56,302 nucleotides of DNA from Actinoplanes palleronii (GTDB lineage: Bacteria > Actinomycetota > Actinomycetes > Mycobacteriales > Micromonosporaceae). The translations under genes were made by a program, and so were the position numbers. The stretch lies in assembly GCF_016862315.1 (NCBI RefSeq), contig NZ_BOMS01000080.1:1-56302 (forward strand), in the 5' to 3' direction. Of the stretch, positions 16,693-25,372 are shown piece by piece; within the stretch, counting starts at the first letter, position 1; every line of letters begins with the position of its first letter. Below the pieces are notes generated by a model. The model did no database searches and was not told where the DNA came from. It saw only the letters and a list, made by a program, of their open reading frames with translations.

Positions 16693-17403
16693 GTGCGAGG
16701 GATGAGGACGGTGGACGTGCGAGGCGGACTGGATGACGCGCTCAGCAAACTGGCCCGCCGTGACGAGCTTCGGCGGCGGGCGACGACCGGCGAGACTCCG
16801 GGCACTCCGCCGGAGGTGACCGAACTGGTCGAGGCGATCGCCGGCGTGGTCGCCCGGCATCCGAGCCTCGGCGTCACCGTCGGGGTCGAGGGCGCCGGTG
16901 ATCCGGTGCTGCTGCACTTCGCGTTCGCGGACGGCACCGTGCAGGTCCGGGCGGATCGCTCGGTGACCGGCCGGGCCGACGAGGCCGGGTCGGCGCACGC
17001 CGATTTCGAGATCAACGTCGACGATCCGGAGCCGCCGCCCCGCGGCAGCCACGACGATCAGGATCGGTTCGGCCCGACCGACTACGACTACGACTACGCC
17101 GAGCCGCCCACCGCGGAACGCCCGTTCGTCGCACCGTCGCAGCCACCACCACCACCGGCGGCGTATGCGCCACCGCCGGTGCCGCCGACCGCCTACGCGC
17201 CGCCCCCGGTGCCGCCGCAGCAGCAGCGGCACACGTTCGGGCCGACGCCTCCGCCGCACGCCGAGCCGGCCGCTTTCCAGGAGCCGCCGTCGAACCCGGT
17301 CCCGTTCCAGGCGGGTCCGCCGGAGGAGACCGAGCAGGCCGCCCGGCGACTGGCCGCGATGCTGCGCAGTCACCCCAACCTGCTGGACAACTCCGGGGAC
17401 TGA
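16693..17403 (+). CDS. Proline-rich protein of unknown function
   Basis: 236 aa. A folded-looking N-terminal part (about 1-110, with VTELVEAIAGVVARHPSLGVTV and LLHFAFADGTVQVRADRSV) is followed by a Pro/Tyr-rich linker (YAPPPVPP repeats, about 140-185) and a C-terminal helix (EETEQAARRLAAMLRSHPNLL). Starts at 16693 (GTG), 16702 (ATG) and 16711 (GTG) are all possible; GAGG precedes the last. It follows the conservon by 77 nt on the same strand and may be its fifth gene. A U-tract terminator follows. Confidence 0.65.
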   Translation: MRGMRTVDVRGGLDDALSKLARRDELRRRATTGETPGTPPEVTELVEAIAGVVARHPSLGVTVGVEGAGDPVLLHFAFADGTVQVRADRSVTGRADEAGSAHADFEINVDDPEPPPRGSHDDQDRFGPTDYDYDYAEPPTAERPFVAPSQPPPPPAAYAPPPVPPTAYAPPPVPPQQQRHTFGPTPPPHAEPAAFQEPPSNPVPFQAGPPEETEQAARRLAAMLRSHPNLLDNSGD

Positions 17404-17419
17404 GTTCCTCGTGACGAGA

Positions 17420-17446
17420 GGCGGTCGCTGCGGCGGCCGCCTTTTT
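17420..17446 (+). terminator. Rho-independent terminator closing the conservon region
   Basis: GGCGGTCGC and GCGGCCGCC pair (one G-U) around TGCG, followed by TTTTT. Confidence 0.88.
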
Positions 17447-17612
17447 CGTACGCACCGACAGTTACTCTCCGCAGTCATCTGAGCACACCCCGAGACGGCC
17501 GACCGGCGCCGCGAGGTGGCTGCCGCACGCCCGGTTTCGGCAGCCCCGAGGCGTCTGAGATGTCTGACATAGCCTTTTCGGGCGATTTGCACCGACAGGC
17601 GGCCCATCGATG
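17447..17612. other. Gene-free upstream region of the polysaccharide cassette
   Basis: Together with the flanking terminator and promoter this makes a gap of 299 nt between the proline-rich gene and the GT2 gene. I see no gene, tRNA or strong hairpin in this part. Confidence 0.6.
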
Positions 17613-17641
17613 TTGAGTCACGCTGAGTAGCGCCATATTGT
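17613..17641 (+). promoter_or_regulatory. Candidate sigma-70-type promoter of the GT2 operon
   Basis: TTGAGT at 17613-17618 and TATTGT at 17636-17641, spaced exactly 17 nt. The ATG at 17703 lies 62 nt after the -10 box, leaving a short leader with a GGGGG ribosome site. Confidence 0.65.
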
Positions 17642-17702
17642 CCTATTACGTCCGGGAGAACGACCGGGATCTGGCGATCAGTGACAAGCATGGGGGCACA
17701 CG

Positions 17703-19034
17703 ATGTCGGCATCAGACGGCTGGTTCATCGCGGTCGCGGGCTACGCGATCCTGCTGGCCTGGCCGCTCTCCACCGTCATCCTGGTCTGGTTCGCGGTCAG
17801 GTACGGCGGAACGCACCGGGCCAAGGTCGTCAACAAGGCGCTGGCCAGCGGCGGCGGCAAACCGGGCTACTTCTGGATCATCGTGCCGGCCCTCAACGAG
17901 GAAGCCGTGGTCGCCAACACGGTGAAGGCGGCACTCGGCCTGCGCGGCCCCGGCGGCACGCTGACCCGGGTGCTCGTCGTCGACGACGGCTCGGACGACC
18001 GCACCCCCGAGGTCCTCGCCGCCATCGACCACGATCGCCTGCACGTGATGCGTCGCGAGCTGCCGCACGCCCGGCAGGGCAAGGGTGAGGCGCTGAACGC
18101 GGCGTACCGCTACATCGCCCACCGCAGCGAGCAGGAGGGCATCCCGGCCAACCGGGTCGTGCTCGGCATCATCGACGGCGACGGCCAGGGCAGCGACAAC
18201 ATCCTGGTCGAGGTCGGCCGGCTGATGGGCGACACCAAGGTCGGCGCCGTCCAGGTGCAGGTACGCATCCGCAACCGCAACAAGCTCCTCGGCGCGGTGC
18301 AGGACCTGGAGTTCGGCGCGATCGTCGACGCCTGCCAGAACATGCGGGACGCGCTGAACACCGTCGGCCTCGGCGGCAACGGCCAGTTCAGCCGGCTCTC
18401 CACACTGATCTCGCTGGGCACCGCGCCCTGGTCGAACTGCCTGGTCGAGGACATGGAGCTGGGCCTGCGGATGCACCTGCAGGGCGTCTCGATCCGATAC
18501 ACCTCGCGGGCCTCGGTCACCCAGCAGGCGGTGGTGGACATCAAGCGGCTCACCCGGCAGCGCACCCGCTGGGCGCAGGGCAACCTGCAGTGTGCCCGCT
18601 ACCTCGGCTCGCTCTTCGCGTCCGGCAACATCGCGCGCACCTCGCTGGTCGAGATCCTGCACTACCTGGTCTCGCCGTGGATCAACGCGATCGTCGCGGT
18701 CCTGCTCTCGCTCTCCGGAACCGTCGGCGCCATCGGCCTCATGATCGGGCACCCGCTGCCGATTCTGCCGACTTGGTGGGCGTTGGGCGCGAGCGTCGGC
18801 ATCTGGGCAGCTGTCACCACGTTCCCGGGCCTGGTCTGGGTGCTGGTGCACCGGGCCAAGCGTGCGGACGAGTCGATGTCCCGGATGCTGCTCGCCGCCC
18901 TGGCCTACCCGGCCTTCCTGCTGCTCGGCCTGACCGCCACCTACCGGGCGCTGGGCCGCCAACTGAGCGGCAAGCAGGCCTGGGCCAAGACCGAACGCCT
19001 GGTCGAGGAACCCCTCGCCCTCCAGACCGCCTGA
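17703..19034 (+). CDS. Processive family 2 glycosyltransferase (membrane polysaccharide synthase)
   Basis: 443 aa. N-terminal TM helix (about 8-30), cytoplasmic GT-A domain with VVDDGSDDRT, DGDGQ, VEDMELG and the processive QRTRW motif (QxxRW), then three or four TM helices (about 325-425). This is the architecture of chitin, hyaluronan or poly-N-acetylglucosamine synthases. It is followed by a UDP-GlcNAc 2-epimerase and a deacetylase-like gene, so it probably polymerises a HexNAc-containing surface polymer (inference). GGGGG 7 nt before ATG. Confidence 0.88.
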   Translation: MSASDGWFIAVAGYAILLAWPLSTVILVWFAVRYGGTHRAKVVNKALASGGGKPGYFWIIVPALNEEAVVANTVKAALGLRGPGGTLTRVLVVDDGSDDRTPEVLAAIDHDRLHVMRRELPHARQGKGEALNAAYRYIAHRSEQEGIPANRVVLGIIDGDGQGSDNILVEVGRLMGDTKVGAVQVQVRIRNRNKLLGAVQDLEFGAIVDACQNMRDALNTVGLGGNGQFSRLSTLISLGTAPWSNCLVEDMELGLRMHLQGVSIRYTSRASVTQQAVVDIKRLTRQRTRWAQGNLQCARYLGSLFASGNIARTSLVEILHYLVSPWINAIVAVLLSLSGTVGAIGLMIGHPLPILPTWWALGASVGIWAAVTTFPGLVWVLVHRAKRADESMSRMLLAALAYPAFLLLGLTATYRALGRQLSGKQAWAKTERLVEEPLALQTA

Positions 19035-19077
19035 TCCCGCAGGCCCGGTACGTGAAAGTGAAGGAAGGCTCCCCCCG

Positions 19078-20259
19078 ATGTCCCTTCGCGAAGTCCATCT
19101 GATCGGCGGCACCCGTCCCGAGGCCGTCAAGCTCGCTCCGGTCGTTCTCGCCTTCCGCGAGGCCGGCCTGCTCCGCCCGATCCTGCTGGCCAGCGGCCAG
19201 CATCCGACGATGGTGACCCAGGCGCTCGCCGCGTTCGACCTGGAACCGGACATCACCCTCACCGTCGAGCGTCACACCGGCACCCAGGCCGAGCTGCTCA
19301 CCGCGATGGTCCAGCAGCTCGACGAGCTGTGGTCGGTACGCACCCCGGCCGCCGTGATCGTCCAGGGCGACACCACCACCAGCCTGGCCGGCGCGCTCGC
19401 CGCGTTCTGGCGCCGGATCCCGGTGGTGCACCTGGAGGCCGGCCTGCGCTCCGGTGACCTGGCGTCGCCGTTCCCCGAGGAGGGCAACCGCCGACTGGTC
19501 GCCCAGGTCGCCTCGCTGCACCTGGCGCCCACCCCGCTGGCCGCGATGAACCTGCTGGACGAGAAGATCGCCGCGAGCGACGTGCTGGTCACCGGCAACA
19601 CCGTTGTCGACGCGACGCTCGCGGTCGCCGCCCGGGGCCTGCCGTACGAGAACCCCGCCGTCGCCGCCCGGGCCACCAGCACGAACCGCCTGGTGCTGGT
19701 CACCGCGCACCGCCGCGAGTCCTGGGGCGAGCCGCTGGACCGGATCCTGGGCGCGGTCAAGGAGCTGATCGCCCGTTACCCGGACATCGACGTGGTGCTG
19801 CCCAGTCACCCCAACCCGGCGGTCCGGGCCCAGGTGGACGCGGCGCTGGCCGGCGTGGAGCGGGTCACCGTGACCGATCCGCTGCCGTACCCGGACCTGT
19901 CCCGGCTGCTCTCCGAGGCGTACCTGGTGCTCACCGATTCGGGTGGGATCCAGGAGGAGGCGCCGTCGTTCGGCGTCCCGGCGCTGGTGCTGCGGGACGT
20001 CACCGAGCGGGTCGAGTCGCTGGACGCCGGATGCGCCAAGCTGGTCGGCTCGGATCCCGCGCTGATCGTCGCCGAGGCGTCCGCGCTGCTGGACAGCCGG
20101 CTCCGACGGGACGCGATGACGTCCGGCGGTAACCCGTACGGCGATGGTCGTGCCGCCGCCCGCACCGCGCAGGCCACCGCGGCCCTCCTCGGCCTCGCGC
20201 CGTCCCCCGAAGCCATGCCCGTGCTGCAGTCCGCCACCGAGATCGGAGTCGACGCCTGA
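19078..20259 (+). CDS. wecB: UDP-N-acetylglucosamine 2-epimerase (non-hydrolysing)
   Basis: 393-aa GT-B-fold enzyme that interconverts UDP-GlcNAc and UDP-ManNAc. Signatures: GGTRPEAVKLAPV at the N-terminus, VQGDTTTSLAGALAAF, HLEAGLRSGD, SPFPEEGNRRL, TAHRRESWGEPL and TDSGGIQEEAPSFGVP. It lies 43 nt after the GT2 gene, with GGAAGG before the ATG, and its TGA overlaps the ATG of the next gene by one base. It may supply ManNAc for the polymer made by the neighbour. Confidence 0.92.
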   Translation: MSLREVHLIGGTRPEAVKLAPVVLAFREAGLLRPILLASGQHPTMVTQALAAFDLEPDITLTVERHTGTQAELLTAMVQQLDELWSVRTPAAVIVQGDTTTSLAGALAAFWRRIPVVHLEAGLRSGDLASPFPEEGNRRLVAQVASLHLAPTPLAAMNLLDEKIAASDVLVTGNTVVDATLAVAARGLPYENPAVAARATSTNRLVLVTAHRRESWGEPLDRILGAVKELIARYPDIDVVLPSHPNPAVRAQVDAALAGVERVTVTDPLPYPDLSRLLSEAYLVLTDSGGIQEEAPSFGVPALVLRDVTERVESLDAGCAKLVGSDPALIVAEASALLDSRLRRDAMTSGGNPYGDGRAAARTAQATAALLGLAPSPEAMPVLQSATEIGVDA

Positions 20260-21890
20260 TGCGTACTTCCAAGGTCACTCGACGCTCCCTGATCGCCGGT
20301 GGCGGCGCGGCTGCGGCCATCGCGGTCGCTGCCGGTGTCGGTTTCCGATCGGTCGAGGCCGACGCCGCGGTCACCACACCCATCACCTCGGCCGGCCGGA
20401 CCGGCAAGGGTGGTCCCGGCTCCGGGTCCGCCAAAACCCTTGTTCTGTACGACACCACGGGCGACTACGGCTGGCTCGGCGAGGTCTACGCGACCCAGAC
20501 GGCGAACCTGAGCTCGCGCTTCGGCTCGTGGACCGCCGCACCGGTGGCCAAGTACAAGTCCGGCGACCTGAACGCCTACACCGCCGTGGTCTACCTGGGC
20601 TCCACCTACGACGAGCCGCTGCCGGCCGCGTTCCTCACCGACGTGATCGCCACCAGCAAGTCGGTCACCTGGGTCTACGACAACATCTGGCAGCTGGCCG
20701 CGGTCGCCGGGTTCACCGCGAAGTACGGCTTCGCCAGCGGCGCGTTCGACTTCGCCGAGATCACCGAGGTCGGGTACAAGGGCCGGAAGCTGACCCGGAG
20801 CACCGACAACAAGTCCGGGATCATGAACCTGGCGATCAGCGACAGCACCAAGGTCACCACGCTGGCCACCGCGGTCCGCCCGGACGGCACCAGCTTCCCG
20901 TGGGCGGTCAAGTCCGGGAACCTCACCTACGTCGGTGAGATCCCGTTCGCCTACGTCACCCACGACGACCGCTACCTGGCCTTCGCCGACCTGCTCTTCG
21001 ACTCGCTGGGCGGCGGCACGACCGAGCGGCACCGGGCCCTGATCCGGATCGAGGACGTCGGGCCGGACGCCGACCCGGACGGGCTCAAGGCGGTCGCCGA
21101 CTACCTGTCCGCGCAGAACGTGCCGTTCAGCGTCGCGGTCTACCCGCGCTTCCGGGACCCCAAGGGTGTGCAGAACAACGGCAAGGCGCAGGACTACACG
21201 CTGGCGTCGAAGCCGAAGGTGCTCGCCGCGCTGAAGTACATGCAGGCCAAGGGCGGCACGCTGATCATGCACGGGTACACCCACCAGTACGGCGCGGTGG
21301 CCAACCCGTACGACGGGGTCAGCGCGAACGACTTCGAGTTCTACAAGGCGCACGTCGACGCGGCGGACAGCGTGATCTACGACGGGCCGGTCGCCGAGGA
21401 CTCCACGGCCTGGGCCACCAGCCGGATGGTCGCCTCCGGCGCGATCTTCGTGGCCACCGGGCTGGGCGCTCCGAAGATCTTCGAGTTCCCGCACTACGCC
21501 GCGAGCGCGCTCGACTACCAGGCGGTCAACGCGCTGTTCGGCAAGCGGTACGACCGGGGCCTGTACTTCCCGGGTGTGCTGACCGGCGCCAAGTTCGACT
21601 ACACCCGCCAGTTCGGGCAGTTCTTCCCGTACCCGGTGCGGGACGTGTACGGCTCGGTGGTCGTACCGGAGAATGTCGGTAATGTCGAGATCGAGCCGTT
21701 CAACAACCATCCGGTGCGGTTGCCCGCCGACATCATCGCGTCGGCCCAGCGGAACCTGGTCGTGCGGGACGGCGTGGCGAGCTGCTTCTACCACTCGTAC
21801 CTCGGCACCGACCACCTGAAGGACCTGGTCACCGGGATCAAGGCGGCCGGCTACACGTTCGTGAGCGCCGAGTCGGTGCTGAACGGCTGA
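20259..21890 (+). CDS. Tat-exported DUF2334 protein (putative polysaccharide deacetylase)
   Basis: 543 aa. Twin-arginine signal at the N-terminus (TRRSLIAGGGAAAAIAVAAG). The C-terminal two thirds match DUF2334, related to NodB-type polysaccharide deacetylases: RIEDVGPDADPDGLKAVADYL (metal Asp region), FSVAVYPRF, LIMHGYTHQYG (metal His) and FEFPHYAAS. The N-terminal part (about 60-230) resembles a glutamine-amidotransferase-like fold. Its start overlaps the wecB stop, so the three genes form one operon; outside-membrane trimming or N-deacetylation of the polymer is inferred. Confidence 0.85.
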   Translation: MRTSKVTRRSLIAGGGAAAAIAVAAGVGFRSVEADAAVTTPITSAGRTGKGGPGSGSAKTLVLYDTTGDYGWLGEVYATQTANLSSRFGSWTAAPVAKYKSGDLNAYTAVVYLGSTYDEPLPAAFLTDVIATSKSVTWVYDNIWQLAAVAGFTAKYGFASGAFDFAEITEVGYKGRKLTRSTDNKSGIMNLAISDSTKVTTLATAVRPDGTSFPWAVKSGNLTYVGEIPFAYVTHDDRYLAFADLLFDSLGGGTTERHRALIRIEDVGPDADPDGLKAVADYLSAQNVPFSVAVYPRFRDPKGVQNNGKAQDYTLASKPKVLAALKYMQAKGGTLIMHGYTHQYGAVANPYDGVSANDFEFYKAHVDAADSVIYDGPVAEDSTAWATSRMVASGAIFVATGLGAPKIFEFPHYAASALDYQAVNALFGKRYDRGLYFPGVLTGAKFDYTRQFGQFFPYPVRDVYGSVVVPENVGNVEIEPFNNHPVRLPADIIASAQRNLVVRDGVASCFYHSYLGTDHLKDLVTGIKAAGYTFVSAESVLNG

Positions 21891-21907
21891 CCCCGTTCGC
21901 CGCTCGC

Positions 21908-21946
21908 AGGCCGCCGTTGCCGTTTTCCGCAGCGGCGGCCTTCTTC
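21908..21946 (+). terminator. Terminator of the polysaccharide operon
   Basis: AGGCCGCCG and CGGCGGCCT form a 9-bp stem around a 16-nt loop, followed by TCTTCA. Confidence 0.75.
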
Positions 21947-21964
21947 ACTACCAAGGAGACAGAC

Positions 21965-22315
21965 GTGGACGTGGTGGACTTCTGGGTCCGGTCCTGGACC
22001 TCGGACGATCTGACCGCCGCCCGCCGGCTGCTCACCCCGCACGTCGAGGTGGAGTGGAACCTGGACGCGCCGGTCGACGACGAGGAGATGCTCCAGGTGC
22101 TGCACCGGATCGCCGCGTTCGCCGACCGGGTGGAGCTGACCGCGCGGACCGACGCGATCGACGGCGCCGCGCTGATCTACGACCTGATCGGGCCGTTCGG
22201 CTCAGCGCAGCTCGTCGAACTCCTCGCGGTCGAGCAGAACCTGATCACCGAGGTGCGCCACGTCTACGACGTCACCGCGATCGACAGGTACTTCCCCGGC
22301 CTCTACGCCAACTAG
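21965..22315 (+). CDS. SnoaL-like/NTF2-fold protein
   Basis: 116-aa protein of the SnoaL-like NTF2 superfamily (VDFWVRSWTSDDLTAARRLLTPHVEVEWN, a typical cone-shaped fold start). Members range from isomerases to ligand-binding proteins, so no reaction is assigned. GTG at 21965 was chosen because AAGGAG lies 5 nt upstream. The stop TAG shares the palindrome CTAG with the stop of the convergent dienelactone hydrolase gene. Confidence 0.75.
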   Translation: MDVVDFWVRSWTSDDLTAARRLLTPHVEVEWNLDAPVDDEEMLQVLHRIAAFADRVELTARTDAIDGAALIYDLIGPFGSAQLVELLAVEQNLITEVRHVYDVTAIDRYFPGLYAN

Positions 22316-23058
22316 AACGCCCGGTCCAGCAGCGCGAACAGTGCCGCCCAGTGCCGCTGCTCGCCCTCCGGGTGGTGCATCGCCGTGTCGGACATGGTGA
22401 ACCCGTGCGGCGCACCCTCGTACACCTCGGACGTGTACTTCACCCCGGCGTCGGCCAGCGCGGCTTCCAGCTCCGCGATCTGCTCCGGCGTCATCGAGCT
22501 GTCGTTGTCGGCGTGTCCGAAATAGACCTCACCGGTGATCGACCCGACGCCCCGGTGCGGGCTGTCCGGCTGGTCGCCGACCACCCGGCCGGCGTGGAAA
22601 CTGCCCAGCACCGACACCCGGTCCGGCAGCGCCGAGATCACCCGGAGCGCGTTCATCCCGCCCATGCAGTAGCCGAAGATCCCGGCCGGACCGGCCGCGA
22701 CACCGTCCTGCGCGGCGAGGAAGTCCAGGTACGCCGTGGCGTCCGCGACCACCCTCTCCGGCGTGAGCTCCTGCATCATCGGGCCCAGCTTCGCGAACGC
22801 CGCGCCGCGCTCCTTCTCGTCGGTGAGCACCGCCGGGTCCACGATGGGGCTGCGCTGACTGCGATAGAACAGGTTGGGGAGCAGTACCGCGTACCCGCGC
22901 TCGGCCACCCGGTCGGCCATCTCGCGCAGCCGCGGGCGGACACCGAAGGCGTCCATGAACATCAAAATCCCCGGGTACGGCCCGGGCCCGTCCGGCTTGA
23001 CGAAGTACGCGTCGGAGAGGCCGTCCGCGGCCGGAACGTCGATCGAAGTCTGTTGCAT
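22312..23058 (-). CDS. Dienelactone hydrolase family protein
   Basis: 248-aa alpha/beta hydrolase. Nucleophile motif GYCMGG (Cys instead of Ser, as in dienelactone hydrolase), Asp in FGHADND and His in GAPHGFTM complete the triad. ATG at 23058 was preferred to 23085 because AGGGA lies 7 nt upstream. It is divergent from a TetR gene 90 nt away, its likely regulator. Substrate unknown. Confidence 0.88.
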   Translation of the reverse strand: MQQTSIDVPAADGLSDAYFVKPDGPGPYPGILMFMDAFGVRPRLREMADRVAERGYAVLLPNLFYRSQRSPIVDPAVLTDEKERGAAFAKLGPMMQELTPERVVADATAYLDFLAAQDGVAAGPAGIFGYCMGGMNALRVISALPDRVSVLGSFHAGRVVGDQPDSPHRGVGSITGEVYFGHADNDSSMTPEQIAELEAALADAGVKYTSEVYEGAPHGFTMSDTAMHHPEGEQRHWAALFALLDRAF

Positions 23059-23147
23059 CGCCGCATCCCTTGAACCATTGGTCATGATCGGGGCGACCGT
23101 AGCACCGCCTGACGGGTTTACCGCCGGAACGTCGTATTCTTCGTCGT

Positions 23148-23705
23148 ATGGCCACCCGGCTGCGTGCGGATGCCCGCCGAAACCGAGCGGCCCTGCTCTC
23201 CGCCGCTCGCGAGGTCTTCGCGGAGCAGGGCCTGGACGCCTCGCTGGACGAGATCGCCCGCCGCGCCGGCGTGGGCAACGCCACCCTGTACCGCCGTTTC
23301 CCCAGCCGCCGGCACCTGATCGCCGAGGTCTTCGCGATCCACATGACGGCCGCGGTCCACCTCGCCGACCAGGCCTGCGAGCACCCCGATCCGTGGGCCG
23401 CGTTCGTCGGCTACCTGACCCGGGTCTGTGAGCTGCAGGCCACCGACCGGGGCCTGGCCGAGCTGCTGGTGACCACGATGTTCGACGACGACGAACGGCT
23501 GTCCGCGCTGCGGGCCACCGCCCAGCGGCGCGCGGTCGACGTGCTGGTCCGCGCGCAGCGGGCCGGGCGGCTGCGCCCCGACTTCACCCGGCACGACCTG
23601 TGGCTGGTGATGATGGCGAACGCCGGGGTCAACCGGCACGCCACCGACCCGTACGCGTGGCGCCGGCAGCTGGCCCTGCTCATCGGCGGCCTGGCGACCC
23701 GGTGA
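23148..23705 (+). CDS. TetR family transcriptional regulator
   Basis: 185 aa. N-terminal helix-turn-helix (AAREVFAEQGLDASLDEIARRAGVGNATLYRRFPSRRHLIAEVF, about 18-60) and a ligand-binding helical C-terminus. TATTCT at 23135-23140 lies 7 nt before the ATG with no ribosome site, suggesting leaderless translation. Its divergent placement suggests it controls itself and the dienelactone hydrolase. Confidence 0.9.
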   Translation: MATRLRADARRNRAALLSAAREVFAEQGLDASLDEIARRAGVGNATLYRRFPSRRHLIAEVFAIHMTAAVHLADQACEHPDPWAAFVGYLTRVCELQATDRGLAELLVTTMFDDDERLSALRATAQRRAVDVLVRAQRAGRLRPDFTRHDLWLVMMANAGVNRHATDPYAWRRQLALLIGGLATR

Positions 23706-23726
23706 CCGGACGGTCACCGCACGGCT

Positions 23727-23764
23727 TTTAAGGATCTTTAAGGCTGCTGCCGGAGACCGTTAAG
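23727..23764 (+). promoter_or_regulatory. Phased TTAAG repeats upstream of the chitinase gene
   Basis: TTTAAGG at 23727-23733 and 23737-23743 (10 bp apart), then CGTTAAG at 23758-23764 (about two further turns). Helically phased direct repeats are typical of OmpR-type response-regulator sites. CGTTAAG also lies upstream of the LPMO and M4 protease genes. Confidence 0.4.
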
Positions 23765-23818
23765 ACGCTTCGGCGCAACAATCGCTCCGTCGTCTTCCCC
23801 GGTGATCGGAGTCCTTCC

Positions 23819-25288
23819 ATGCAACGCAGCCGTCTGCGGCTCGCCATCTACTCCACGGCCGCGGTCCTCGCGGTCGGTGGTGGCATCGGCGCGGCGGTCG
23901 CTGCCACCACCGGTGGCACGGGCAGCCTCACCGCCAGCTTCACCAAGGACAGCGACTGGGGCACCGGCTACCAGGCGCACTACACGATCCAGAACGGCAC
24001 CGGCGCCGCGGTGAACGGCTGGCAGCTGGTCTTCGGCCTGCCCGCCTCGGCGAAGCTCAGCACCTCGTGGGACGCCACCGTCACCACCAGCGGCAACGTC
24101 GAGACCGCGAAGAACGCCGGCTGGAACGGCACCATCGCGGCCGGCGGCACGATCTCCTTCGGCTTCGTGGTCAACGGCAAAGGCGACCCGACGAGCTGCA
24201 CGATCAACGGCGCGTCCTGCACCGCCGGCGGCGTGGTGACCACCGCACCCACTGCCACCGCGACGGTCGCGCCCACCAAGACCGCCACCGTCGCGCCCAC
24301 CAAGACCGCGACGGTCGCGCCCACCAAGACCGCCACCGTCGCGCCGACCAAGACCGCGACCGCGTCACCGACCGCGACCGCCACGGCCAACCCCGGCACC
24401 GGTACGGGCGGCGGCGTGCTGGTCGCCCCGTACGTCGACATGGGTGTTCTCTCCAACGGCGGCACGCTCTCCGCCCTGGGCACCGGTGGCAACGTCAAGT
24501 CGTTCAGCCTGGCGTTCGTGACTGCGGCCGGCTGCAAGGCCAGCTGGTTCGGCGCGTTCGACCCGCGGGCCAAGCAGTTCGCCGACCAGATCAGCGCGGT
24601 CCGCGCGGCCGGTGGCGACGTGAAGGTCTCCTTCGGTGGCGCGACCGGCGTCGAGCTGGCCCAGGCCTGCACCTCGACCAGCGCGCTGCAGGCCGAGTAC
24701 CAGGCCGTGGTGGACGCGTACCAGCTGAAGTACATCGACCTCGACATCGAGGGCGCGGCCTCGGCCGACACCGCCTCGATCACCCGCCGGTCGACCGCCC
24801 TCGCGGCGCTGCAGAAGGCGAACCCGGGTCTGAAGATCTCGCTGACCCTCCCGGTGCTGCCGGAGGGCCTGACCGCGGACGGCCTGAACGTGATCACGTC
24901 GGCCAAGTCGGCCGGCGTCGACCTGGACCTGGTCAACATCATGGCGATGGACTACGGCCGCTCCGGCCAGGACTACGGCGACCTGGCGATCCAGGCGATC
25001 ACGTCCACCAAGAACCAGATCAAGTCGCTCTACGGCAACAGTGACGCGGCGGCCTTCAAGATGGTCGGCGTCACCCCGATGATCGGCAAGAACGACGACA
25101 ACGGCACGTTCAGCCAGAGCGACGCCAAGGACGTTGTCACGTTCGCCAACGCCAACCACATCGGCTTCGTCTCCTTCTGGGAGATGCAGCGGGACAAGAA
25201 CGCCTGCAACGGCGCGCTGTTCCAGTGCACCAACGTCGCGCAGACCGCGTTCGAGTTCTCCAAGATCTTCGCCGGCTTCAAGGGCTAA
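23819..25288 (+). CDS. Secreted chitinase-like GH18 enzyme with CBM2
   Basis: 489 aa. Signal peptide (about 1-29), CBM2-type cellulose/chitin-binding domain (about 32-140), Thr/Pro linker with four TATVAPTK-type repeats (about 145-195), then a GH18 catalytic domain with YIDLDIEG, where D307, D309 and the catalytic acid E311 fit DxxDxDxE. The usual Gly-Ile at the start of that motif is replaced by Tyr-Ile. It probably hydrolyses chitin outside the cell. GGAG lies 7 nt before ATG. A secreted AA10 LPMO is encoded at 47243-48016. Confidence 0.88.
   Translation: MQRSRLRLAIYSTAAVLAVGGGIGAAVAATTGGTGSLTASFTKDSDWGTGYQAHYTIQNGTGAAVNGWQLVFGLPASAKLSTSWDATVTTSGNVETAKNAGWNGTIAAGGTISFGFVVNGKGDPTSCTINGASCTAGGVVTTAPTATATVAPTKTATVAPTKTATVAPTKTATVAPTKTATASPTATATANPGTGTGGGVLVAPYVDMGVLSNGGTLSALGTGGNVKSFSLAFVTAAGCKASWFGAFDPRAKQFADQISAVRAAGGDVKVSFGGATGVELAQACTSTSALQAEYQAVVDAYQLKYIDLDIEGAASADTASITRRSTALAALQKANPGLKISLTLPVLPEGLTADGLNVITSAKSAGVDLDLVNIMAMDYGRSGQDYGDLAIQAITSTKNQIKSLYGNSDAAAFKMVGVTPMIGKNDDNGTFSQSDAKDVVTFANANHIGFVSFWEMQRDKNACNGALFQCTNVAQTAFEFSKIFAGFKG
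24260..24355 (+). repeat. 24-bp tandem repeats in the chitinase linker
   Basis: Four near-identical 24-bp units (starts 24260, 24284, 24308, 24332) encode A-T-V-A-P-T-K-T. Alternating units differ by synonymous changes (GCGACGGTC versus GCCACCGTC), as if a 48-bp unit had duplicated. Confidence 0.9.
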
Positions 25289-25302
25289 CAGCCGGCTCAC
25301 CA

Positions 25303-25338
25303 GAAGAAGGGCCCCGGATCGCCCCGGGGCCCTTCTTC
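25303..25338. terminator. Bidirectional terminator between chitinase and TetR genes
   Basis: Perfect 15-bp stem, GAAGAAGGGCCCCGG and its complement, around ATCGCC. Runs of GAAGAAG/CTTCTTC at its base give a short pyrimidine tail in both directions. Confidence 0.88.
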
Positions 25339-25372
25339 GCTGTCCAGAACTATTCTTCGCTCTCCAGAACTA
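25333..25372 (+). repeat. 20-bp tandem duplication at a convergent gene junction
   Basis: TTCTTCGCTsTCCAGAACTA occurs twice head to tail (25333-25352 and 25353-25372) with one mismatch. The second copy ends in the stop codon of the TetR gene on the minus strand; the first overlaps the terminator stem. Confidence 0.9.

Noticed and set aside
17712..19262. Minus-strand frame of 516 codons opposite the GT2 gene
   Set aside because: Antisense shadow of a clear glycosyltransferase; no domain and no ribosome site.
24260..24355. Regular 24-bp repeats as a CRISPR array
   Set aside because: The units are contiguous without spacers and encode the Thr/Pro linker of the chitinase.
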